Assembly (NCBI GenBank): GCA_021639925.1 | Contig: JAJXEL010000107.1 | Coordinates: 1-7,401 of the forward strand | Length of the DNA stretch: 7,401 nt | DNA from: Alphaproteobacteria bacterium | GTDB lineage: Bacteria; Pseudomonadota; Alphaproteobacteria; CAAGCB01; CAG-977 | Direction of reading: 5' to 3' | Part shown: positions 1 to 5,315 of the stretch, piece after piece | Layout: each line of letters starts with the position of its first letter | How positions within the stretch are numbered: position 1 is the stretch's first letter | The notes under the pieces: generated by a model | What the model was told of the DNA's origin: nothing | The model's input: only the letters and a program-made list of their open reading frames with translations | The model's database searches: none | Made by a program: the position numbers and the translations under genes

Positions 1-623
1 ATATTTATAGAAGGCGTTCCTGCTATAAGAGACGGCAGAAAATGAATTAATACCTTTCTGATAACAGTTTCCATTTTTGAGGGAAAACGACTGCGATATC
101 CACTTTTCATCCCTTCCAAGCGAACTGTTGTTTTCATTGGGAGAGAATTTTTTTCTTCTATAAGCACATGATTTTGAATAGGATGATCTTCTAAAACAAA
201 ATCGAACTCTCTTTTATATTTTTTGCCATTTTCAAAAAAAACACTTGTTATATGGGCTTTTTCAAAAACCTTTAGCCAAGAAAAACGGCCTATGCCTTTA
301 CCCCCTATTTTCATTTTATAAGCGCTGTCAAAAGTCAAAAAAGAATTGAAGTTTACTGTATTAAATCCAGCTCCGTTATCTTCTATTTCAATATTTTCGG
401 GATATTCCCCTTTTTCGTCTAAGTATAAAAATATATTAACTTCCCCTTTTTTTATCCAAGCTTCGTTGTACCTCTCATATAAGGATTGCAATGAATTTGT
501 AATCGCTTCCATAAGGGGCATTAAAGAATTTTTGTCGCTAGAGGTCATAGAAAAATTACGGACTCTAGAAATAAAATCACTTTTAAAGGCGTATTCTGTT
601 TTGTTTTCATTTAGCATATTCAT
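1..623 (-). CDS. GHKL-fold ATPase (MORC/MutL/Hsp90-like), N-terminal part, runs off the window
   Basis: The first 207 codons are open to the window edge; the C-terminus lies beyond position 1. The Bergerat ATP-binding fold is readable in order: an N-box with E39 and N43 (MEAITNSLQSL), the G1 motif DNGAGF at residues 82-87, a glycine-rich lid GGKGIGRF at 107-114, and a later TTVRL strand at 165-169 matching the last motif of the fold. The layout fits stand-alone GHKL ATPases related to Hsp90, MutL and MORC rather than a sensor kinase: no histidine phospho-acceptor domain precedes it. The start is the ATG at 623-621, with AAGGGGA about 7 nt upstream; a second ATG lies two codons in. It begins 17 bp after the hsdM stop on the same strand, so the two are very probably co-transcribed. 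GC is about 35 percent in lines I counted, against 50 percent or more in hsdM. ATP binding is well supported; a role in defence is inferred from the neighbour. Confidence 0.85.
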   Translation of the reverse strand, partial: MNMLNENKTEYAFKSDFISRVRNFSMTSSDKNSLMPLMEAITNSLQSLYERYNEAWIKKGEVNIFLYLDEKGEYPENIEIEDNGAGFNTVNFNSFLTFDSAYKMKIGGKGIGRFSWLKVFEKAHITSVFFENGKKYKREFDFVLEDHPIQNHVLIEEKNSLPMKTTVRLEGMKSGYRSRFPSKMETVIRKVLIHFLPSLIAGTPSIN

Positions 624-640
624 TTTTTTATCCCCTTTTT

Positions 641-2149
641 TCACATCTCCCACCCGATACTTTTTAGTTTTTCTTTAATTTCGGCTTGCAGGGCGTCGGA
701 TTGTTTGAACATTGCGGACAGTTCCGTCGTCAATCGTTTCATTTTGTCTTCAAACGGTTCGCCGTCGTCGGCTTGTTCCTCTATTCCAACGTAGCGTCCG
801 GGGGTTAATATATAGCCTTGTTTGGCAATGTCTGCCGTACCAGTTACGGCGCAGAACCCTTTGACATCCGTCAGCGTTCCTTCCTGAAATGCGCTAAAGG
901 TGTCTGCTATCTTTTTTATGTCGGCGTCGCTGAAATCACGATGTTTGCGGTCAACCATGTGCCCCATTTTGCGGGCGTCTATAAACAGCGTTTTACCCTT
1001 TTGCGCTTTGTCCCGACTGATAAACCATAACGTAACGGGTATCGTTACGCTGTAAAACAGTTGCGGCGGCAATGCGACAATGCCTTCGATCAAATCGGCT
1101 TCGATAATGTTTTTACGGATTTCGCCTTCTCCGCCGGTCTGGGTTGATAATGCGCCGTTTGCCAAAACCAGACCGATTTTTCCTTTGGGTGCAAGGTGGG
1201 AAATCATATGTTGAATCCACGCATAGTTCGCGTTTCCCGCAGGAGGAATGCCGTATTTCCAGCGCGGGTCGTCCAAAAGCTTGTCCTGTCCCCAGTTCGA
1301 CAGGTTAAACGGCGGGTTCGCCATGATAAAGTCAGCTTTTAATGTCGGATGCAAATCATTAAAGAATGTATCGGCTTGATAAGGTCCGAAGTCGGCGTCA
1401 ATCCCTCGAATCGCCATATTCATTTTCGCCATTTTCCACGTGTCGGCATTTGATTCTTGCCCGTACACGGAAATTCTGTCCCGTCTGCCGCCGTGCGCCT
1501 GTAAAAATTTAACCGATTGCACAAACATTCCGCCCGACCCGCAACAGGGATCGTAGACACGGCAATTTTCAAACGGCTTTAAAACTTCGACAATCGTTTT
1601 CACAATGCTTGAAGGCGTGTAAAATTCCCCGCCTTTCGTCCCTTCGTACGCGGCGAATTGCGCAATGCAATATTCATATGTGCGCCCCAACAGGTCTTTG
1701 TCCGCATCCGTATCCGACATATCAATGTTGTTGGTGAACAGGTCGACAACATTGCCTAAAACCCGCTTGTCCAAATCCTGACTGGCGTAATTTTTGGGTA
1801 AAACATTTTTCAATGTCCTGTTTTCGTCTTCGATCGCGCGCATCGCATCGTCAATGACTATCCCGATTTCCGGCGTATGAGCGGCCGCGGCGATAACGTT
1901 CCATCTGGCTTTTTGCGGAACGAAAAAAACGTTTTCCGCTATGTAAGCGTCTTTGTCGTCCTCAAAACCGTCGCCTTCGGCAACAAGCTGTTGATAACGC
2001 TTTTCAAAAGCGCAGGAAATGTAACGCAAAAAAATCAATCCGACGATAACCTTGCGATAATCCGCCGCGGGAATATGTCCCCACAGTTCGCATGCCGCCG
2101 ACCAAATTTGTTTTTCAAAACCGATGTTCGCGTTATTTTTGCCCGCCAT
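641..2149 (-). CDS. hsdM: Type I restriction-modification DNA methyltransferase subunit HsdM
   Basis: This is the modification subunit of a type I restriction-modification enzyme, which transfers a methyl group from S-adenosylmethionine to adenine N6 at the site chosen by HsdS. From the ATG it has 502 residues, normal for the family. An N-terminal helical HsdM domain (about residues 6-140, with FEKQIWSAACELWG) is followed by GGEFYTP (173-179), the SAM-binding motif I DPCCGSGGMF (200-209) and the catalytic motif IV NPPF (278-281). All key residues are intact, so the enzyme looks functional. A TTG at 2155 would add two residues, but it abuts the AAAGG ribosome binding site; the ATG at 2149-2147 has a 6-nt spacing and is preferred. 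The next gene is a GHKL ATPase, not hsdS, and hsdR is not visible either. Partner subunits may lie further left, or this may be a variant system. Confidence 0.95.
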   Translation of the reverse strand: MAGKNNANIGFEKQIWSAACELWGHIPAADYRKVIVGLIFLRYISCAFEKRYQQLVAEGDGFEDDKDAYIAENVFFVPQKARWNVIAAAAHTPEIGIVIDDAMRAIEDENRTLKNVLPKNYASQDLDKRVLGNVVDLFTNNIDMSDTDADKDLLGRTYEYCIAQFAAYEGTKGGEFYTPSSIVKTIVEVLKPFENCRVYDPCCGSGGMFVQSVKFLQAHGGRRDRISVYGQESNADTWKMAKMNMAIRGIDADFGPYQADTFFNDLHPTLKADFIMANPPFNLSNWGQDKLLDDPRWKYGIPPAGNANYAWIQHMISHLAPKGKIGLVLANGALSTQTGGEGEIRKNIIEADLIEGIVALPPQLFYSVTIPVTLWFISRDKAQKGKTLFIDARKMGHMVDRKHRDFSDADIKKIADTFSAFQEGTLTDVKGFCAVTGTADIAKQGYILTPGRYVGIEEQADDGEPFEDKMKRLTTELSAMFKQSDALQAEIKEKLKSIGWEM

Positions 2150-2156
2150 TTTCAAC

Positions 2157-2161
2157 CTTTC
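2157..2161 (-). promoter_or_regulatory. hsdM ribosome binding site that decides the start
   Basis: On the minus strand AAAGG precedes ATG (2149-2147) by about 6-7 nt, whereas the in-frame TTG at 2155 lies right beside it. The spacing favours the ATG. Confidence 0.6.
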
Positions 2162-2219
2162 GAAACAATATTAAAAATTGTAATATTTTAAAGGATAAAT
2201 ACCTGTTTTTGAAAAGTAA

Positions 2220-2510
2220 AGTTTAATATCCTCACTTGTCTATGTTGCGCTTGTCGGTTCGGTAAAAGTTTGTTATCATTACGGTGCGTTTGCAAGTGCG
2301 GGCGCAGGGCGTTAGAAACCCTTTTCATCAATAGTCGCATTGTATATGGCGACTAAAAAATTATATGCCCAAATCTACCCTATATGGCGTTATAAGGTTA
2401 TGCGCGAAAGCGTCATGCCGTCTTATCGCAAACGTTTCCTGAATACACAAAGGAATGGTCGGCATTGTCGGAACAGATTACCGTCCTTTGGACAATGCGT
2501 ACCAAATTAA
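2220..2510 (+). pseudogene. Cryptic reading frame broken by one TAG; unrecognised, possibly an old phage-type small protein
   Basis: One plus-strand frame is free of stops from 2220 to 2510 except for a TAG at 2313-2315. The part before the stop reads like protein (CYHYGAFASAGAGR). The part after it begins in-frame with KPFSSIVALY and contains an ATG at 2346 that would give 54 residues (MATKKLYAQIYPIWRYKVMR...). There is no ATG in the upstream half and no convincing ribosome binding site before 2346. The composition is protein-like, and it vaguely recalls the short Ash/Icd-like proteins of P4-type prophages, but that is memory, not an alignment. The 3' end overlaps the Fic fragment in another frame, so the true homology probably ends near 2448. 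It may equally be non-coding. Confidence 0.25.
2332..2355. repeat. Perfect 7-bp inverted repeat
   Basis: TAGTCGC (2332-2338) and GCGACTA (2349-2355) flank a 10-nt loop. The plus side is followed by a run of A, not T, and on the minus strand the T run precedes the hairpin, so it does not look like an intrinsic terminator. It could be a protein-binding site or a chance structure. Confidence 0.4.
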
Positions 2511-2730
2511 AGAAGCTCTGCATGAACTGACTGAAGTCATTAACCGAACGGACAATCCGATAGAAAAAGCTTTAATTGCCGTACTGATGATTGTGTACAT
2601 ACAACCGTTTGAGGACGGAAACAAACGAACATCGCGTATTGTCGGGAATGCACTGCTGTTGACAAACGATTACGGCCCGTTATCGTATCGCAGTGTTGAT
2701 GAAGTTGAATACAAAAAAGGAGTCATTTTG
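2455..2730 (+). pseudogene. Fic-family protein, internal fragment
   Basis: The fragment carries the Fic core motif as QPFEDGNKRTSR (residues 50-61 counted from the ATG at 2455), preceded by a typical hydrophobic helix (KALIAVLMIVYI) and followed by a helix and the family-like stretch YRSVDEVEYKK. Fic enzymes transfer AMP or a related group to target proteins; the motif histidine acts as the base, and here that position is glutamine (codon 2602-2604). Some Fic subfamilies may carry Gln naturally, so the change alone is not proof of decay. The gene is broken at both ends. An in-frame TGA sits at 2440-2442, with no N-terminal Fic domain upstream. After about residue 92 the sequence turns into unrelated, low-complexity residues, although the frame stays open to 2847. 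Nothing in the other frames restores the expected C-terminal part. An intact 130-residue protein is unlikely. Confidence 0.75.
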
Positions 2731-2828
2731 AAAATCGATTTTAGAAACGGTACGAGGGCTCTTTTTTGTTGTTTTTCCGTTCTTTTTTGCAAAATGAAAT
2801 CAGTATCCAAGTCTTCTAAATCACTCAT
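2670..2828 (-). pseudogene. Small minus-strand ORF, possible 5' remnant of a lost gene
   Basis: A 52-residue reading frame starts at ATG 2828-2826 with a good AAGGAAG ribosome binding site just upstream and begins MSDLEDLDTDFILQKRTEKQ. It is charged and protein-like for about 34 residues. The last 18 or so residues are simply the reverse strand of the Fic fragment, ending at a stop at 2672-2670. The simplest reading is that the start of an unrelated minus-strand gene was joined head-on to the Fic fragment near 2725-2731 by a deletion or recombination. I do not recognise the product. A genuine short protein is possible but less likely. Confidence 0.35.
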
Positions 2829-3046
2829 TCCGCTTCCTTCTTTTTAAAAAAGGATAAATCCGGTCGTCCGTTTAACCAAATTAAATTATTTCTTCAGAAA
2901 ATTAAAATCGCTTTATTGTATGTCTTTCATTTCTAACTAATAGAGGCCAATTGCAGAATAGACAACGGCTGAATTACGTATTATCGTGCATAAAAATTTC
3001 TTCTTGACCGGCTTACGGCCGCAACGCATCAAAAGGATCATGAAAA

Positions 3047-3529
3047 ATGTTATTTCGTAATGAAATTTTTGAACAAGATGTCGAAACGATCAAAGATATT
3101 TTAGTTTCTACAGGTTTCTTCGAAGGGGCGCCCGATGAAATCGACGCCGCTTTAAAATCGGCCCGCCATGCCTTAAAAGACGGTAATACGACAGAAAACT
3201 ACGCTTTTTTATTTCTGGAATATGATGGAAAAACAGCCGGTTATATCTGCTTTGCCAGGGTACCGTGCACCGTATCGACATTCGAGATCCACTGGCTGGC
3301 CGTTCATAATAACTACCGCGGCAAAGGTTTGGGAAAACGTCTGCTTGATAAAGTCGTTGAAACTGTCCGGCAGGCCGGAGCAACAAAATTGATTTTAAAA
3401 ACCGCCGGACGGGATCTGTATATTCCTACGCAAAAATTCTATCAGGCTTACGGATTTAAAGAAGAAGCCCGCTTAAAAGACTATTATTCCAAAGGCGACG
3501 ACTGCCTGATTTATTCAATGGATTTTTAA
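3047..3529 (+). CDS. GNAT-family N-acetyltransferase
   Basis: A 160-residue protein of the GNAT fold, which moves an acetyl group from acetyl-CoA to an amine; the substrate cannot be told from sequence. The central beta strands (YAFLFLEYDGKTAGYICFA, 52-70) lead into motif A, WLAVHNNYRGKGLGKRLL (83-100), whose RGKGLG loop (91-96) binds the CoA pyrophosphate. The C-terminal FYQAYGF (131-137) is the usual motif B tail. Length and order are normal for a single-domain enzyme. The start is ATG 3047, with AAAAGGA about 9 nt upstream; an out-of-frame ATG at 3040 opens only a six-codon ORF (3040-3060) that overlaps this start. The gene stands alone, converging on the reductase gene. It is complete and looks functional. 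General GNAT assignment is secure; toxin-type GNATs are unlikely because no antitoxin partner is seen. Confidence 0.92.
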   Translation: MLFRNEIFEQDVETIKDILVSTGFFEGAPDEIDAALKSARHALKDGNTTENYAFLFLEYDGKTAGYICFARVPCTVSTFEIHWLAVHNNYRGKGLGKRLLDKVVETVRQAGATKLILKTAGRDLYIPTQKFYQAYGFKEEARLKDYYSKGDDCLIYSMDF

Positions 3530-3535
3530 AAAAAC

Positions 3536-3560
3536 AAAGGGGCGGTTTCCCGTCCCTTTT
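3536..3560. terminator. Bidirectional intrinsic terminator between the acetyltransferase and reductase genes
   Basis: AAAGGGGCGG (3536-3545) pairs with CCGTCCCTTT (3550-3559) across a TTTC loop, a 10-bp stem with one G-T wobble. Read on the minus strand it is followed by GTTTTTTT, an excellent terminator for the reductase gene. Read on the plus strand it is followed by TTCCTTTAT, a weaker terminator for the acetyltransferase gene. Confidence 0.8.
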
Positions 3561-3584
3561 CCTTTATGCTAAAATCGCCGCCAA

Positions 3585-4739
3585 TCAGCAGGCGCTGACA
3601 ATATCAAACGACACGTTCGCGTCTATCGCTTCGTGTTCCCCCAGTTTGGTTTTGCGGCCGGCAAAGCGGGCACGGATCTTTTCGGCGGCTTCCCGCGCGT
3701 TAATGCCATAATCGGACAGTTTTGTTTTCATGCCGATTGAATTAAAGAAGGCTTCCGTCTTTTCAATCGCCTGATCTGCCGCGACGGAATCATCGCCGGA
3801 CTGAACGCCGAAAACTTCGCGCCCTAATTTTGCCAGTTTTTCCTGTTTGACTTTTTTCTGATTTTTCAACAAACGCGGCAAAACGACAGCCAGGCTCTGC
3901 CCATGGTCAATGCCGTAAAAAGCCGTCAGTTCATGCCCGATTCCATGCGTAGCCCAATCCTGAACGGATCCCAATGACATCCAGTAATTCAACCCGCATG
4001 TCGCGCACCAGAAAACATTCGCGCGGGCATTATAATCATTCGGATTTTTCAACACTTTGGGCGCTTCCCGCACCAGTGTTTTCAATAATCCCAGCGCCCA
4101 GGAATCCTGCAGTGGCGTATCGACATCATAAGTACAGTACAATTCCATCGTATGAACAAACGTATCGATAATTCCGTTAACCGTCTGTTTTTCCGGCAAA
4201 GAAAATGTTACGGACGGATCAATAACAGAAAAACGCGGATAGACCTTTTCATCGGCAAACGCCAGCTTTTCATTTGTGGACAGACGCGAAATCACGGCGT
4301 TGCAATTCATTTCCGATCCGGTCGCGGGCAAAGTAATGACGTCGCCCAAAGGCAAAGCGTCTTTGACGGCGGCGCCTTTTGTCAGAATATCATACGGATC
4401 GGCCCCTTCGTATTTTGCCGCCGCAGCAATAAATTTTGTTCCGTCCAGGACAGATCCGCCCCCGACAGCCAGCAGGAAACCGACATTTTCCTTTTTAATC
4501 AAATCAACGGCTTTCATGCATGTTTCATATTTCGGATTCGGTTCAATTCCCGCAAATTCCAGCAGATCATAACCGGACAAAGCCTGTTTTACCTGATCAT
4601 AAACACCGTTTTTTTTCACTGACCCGCCGCCGTAAATCATTAAAATTTTCTGAGATTTGTCAATCAGATCAGACAGGCGCGCGATCGTTCCTTTGCCAAA
4701 GACGATCCGAGTCGGGCAGTAATATTCAAAATTCAGCAT
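3585..4739 (-). CDS. yqhD: Iron-containing alcohol dehydrogenase / aldehyde reductase, YqhD type
   Basis: A 384-residue member of the group III metal-dependent alcohol dehydrogenases, closest by eye to E. coli YqhD (387 residues), an NADPH-dependent reductase that scavenges short-chain and lipid-derived aldehydes. Visible signatures are PTRIVFGKG (9-17), YGGGSVKKNGVYDQV (36-50) for the NADPH-binding end, AVGGGSVLDGTKFIAAAA (91-108), TLPATGSE (136-143), and the metal site D192, H196 (IIDTFVHTMELY), H265 and H279 (WATHGIGHELTAFYGIDHG). These sit exactly two positions before the four metal ligands of E. coli YqhD (D194, H198, H267, H281), and all are conserved. The start ATG (4739-4737) has a strong GGAGG at 4745-4749. 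It is a single-gene unit with its own terminator. A butanol-dehydrogenase role is the main alternative within the same family. Confidence 0.93.
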   Translation of the reverse strand: MLNFEYYCPTRIVFGKGTIARLSDLIDKSQKILMIYGGGSVKKNGVYDQVKQALSGYDLLEFAGIEPNPKYETCMKAVDLIKKENVGFLLAVGGGSVLDGTKFIAAAAKYEGADPYDILTKGAAVKDALPLGDVITLPATGSEMNCNAVISRLSTNEKLAFADEKVYPRFSVIDPSVTFSLPEKQTVNGIIDTFVHTMELYCTYDVDTPLQDSWALGLLKTLVREAPKVLKNPNDYNARANVFWCATCGLNYWMSLGSVQDWATHGIGHELTAFYGIDHGQSLAVVLPRLLKNQKKVKQEKLAKLGREVFGVQSGDDSVAADQAIEKTEAFFNSIGMKTKLSDYGINAREAAEKIRARFAGRKTKLGEHEAIDANVSFDIVSAC

Positions 4740-4757
4740 TTTTTCCTCCGGGTAAAA

Positions 4758-4777
4758 ATAAAAACAGTGTTTTTATA
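4758..4777 (-). promoter_or_regulatory. Candidate -10 box and palindromic operator for the reductase gene
   Basis: On the minus strand TATAAA (4777-4772) could be a -10 element; a clear -35 at normal spacing was not found. An 8-bp inverted repeat with a 3-nt centre, ATAAAAAC/AGT/GTTTTTAT (4758-4776), overlaps it and lies where transcription would start, a position typical of a repressor site. The assignment is by position and symmetry only. Confidence 0.4.
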
Positions 4778-4821
4778 TTGCCCGATGATGAAACTTTTAT
4801 CAAATCTTCTTTAGATTTAAC

Positions 4822-4850
4822 TTGACGACGGAGCGGTTTAAAGATAAAAG
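4822..4850 (+). promoter_or_regulatory. Candidate sigma-70-type promoter of rpmB
   Basis: TTGACG (4822-4827) and TAAAAG (4845-4850) are separated by 17 bp, matching the consensus at 5 of 6 and 4 of 6 positions. It lies 36 bp upstream of the rpmB start. Confidence 0.5.
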
Positions 4851-4886
4851 AAAGCTTCTGATTTTTCGTTTAAAGGAATTCGTGTT

Positions 4887-5186
4887 ATGGCAAAACGTTG
4901 CATTATTACCGGAAAAGGCGTTCAGACAGGCAACAATGTGTCCCACGCAAACAACAAAACCCGCCGTCGGTTTTTGCCGAATCTGCAGGCTGTTTCTTTG
5001 CTGAGCGAAACATTGGGAACAACCGTTACGCTGCGCCTTTCTTCGCGTGGTCTGCGGACGATTGAACACAACGGCGGATTGGACGCGTTTTTGCTGTCCA
5101 CGCCGAACGGCAAATTATCCTGCGAAGCGAAACGTTTGAAAAAACGCATCAAAGGCGCCGCAGAAAAAATGGCCGCGAAAGCTTAA
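4887..5186 (+). CDS. rpmB: 50S ribosomal protein bL28
   Basis: This encodes the 99-residue large-subunit ribosomal protein bL28. The N-terminus MAKRCIITGKGVQTGNNVSH and the following NNKTRRRFLPNLQ are the family signature. The first half is recognised without doubt, and the basic C-terminus (RLKKRIKGAAEKMAAKA) is typical of the longer proteobacterial form. It has no zinc-ribbon cysteine set, only single scattered cysteines. AAAGGA lies about 10 nt before the ATG at 4887. It is a monocistronic unit here, with its own promoter candidate and a strong terminator immediately downstream, divergent from the reductase gene. As a core gene it anchors the window to the chromosome and gives the best hint that the host is an alphaproteobacterium. 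rpmG, often next to rpmB in other bacteria, is absent, which also fits that group. Confidence 0.97.
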   Translation: MAKRCIITGKGVQTGNNVSHANNKTRRRFLPNLQAVSLLSETLGTTVTLRLSSRGLRTIEHNGGLDAFLLSTPNGKLSCEAKRLKKRIKGAAEKMAAKA

Positions 5187-5202
5187 TCGTTTCGATTTTC
5201 AG

Positions 5203-5233
5203 AAAAACCGTCCGCTTTCAGGACGGTTTTTTT
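5203..5233 (+). terminator. rpmB intrinsic terminator
   Basis: AAACCGTCC (5205-5213) pairs perfectly with GGACGGTTT (5221-5229) across a 7-nt loop and is followed by a T run ending at 5233. It lies 16 bp after the rpmB stop. Confidence 0.92.
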
Positions 5234-5287
5234 ATGATTTGAAAAGACTAACAAAAATTCTTTGTTTGTGATAGCATAATATTGTCA

Positions 5288-5315
5288 GGTATTTGTTTTT
5301 AAGGAGGGCAATACC
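5288..5315 (+). promoter_or_regulatory. Leader with Shine-Dalgarno in the loop of a possible hairpin
   Basis: GGTATT (5288-5293) can pair with AATACC (5310-5315), which directly precedes the ATG; the loop holds the strong ribosome binding site AAGGAGGG (5301-5308). A near copy precedes the gene at 6948. Six base pairs with two A-T-rich ends form a weak stem, so control of translation by it is a suggestion. Confidence 0.45.

Larger units (their letters stand above)
2150..2454. other. Gene-poor stretch upstream of hsdM
   Basis: About 300 bp without an intact gene. The first 60 bases are AT-rich and contain two copies of the palindrome AATATT (2168-2173 and 2182-2187), a plausible hsdM promoter or operator zone; I could not fix -35/-10 boxes. 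The rest holds a perfect 7-bp inverted repeat at 2332-2355 and a broken plus-strand reading frame, both listed separately. Confidence 0.4.

Noticed and set aside
346..678. 110-codon plus-strand ORF
   Set aside because: It is the reverse shadow of the GHKL ATPase gene, whose motifs are clear on the minus strand, and it has no ribosome binding site.
818..2191. Plus-strand ORFs opposite hsdM (818-1030, 1877-2191)
   Set aside because: They run against an intact hsdM with all catalytic motifs and encode no recognisable protein.
3974..4825. Several plus-strand ORFs opposite the reductase gene
   Set aside because: The minus-strand reductase matches YqhD along its full length with all four metal ligands; the overlaps are shadows.
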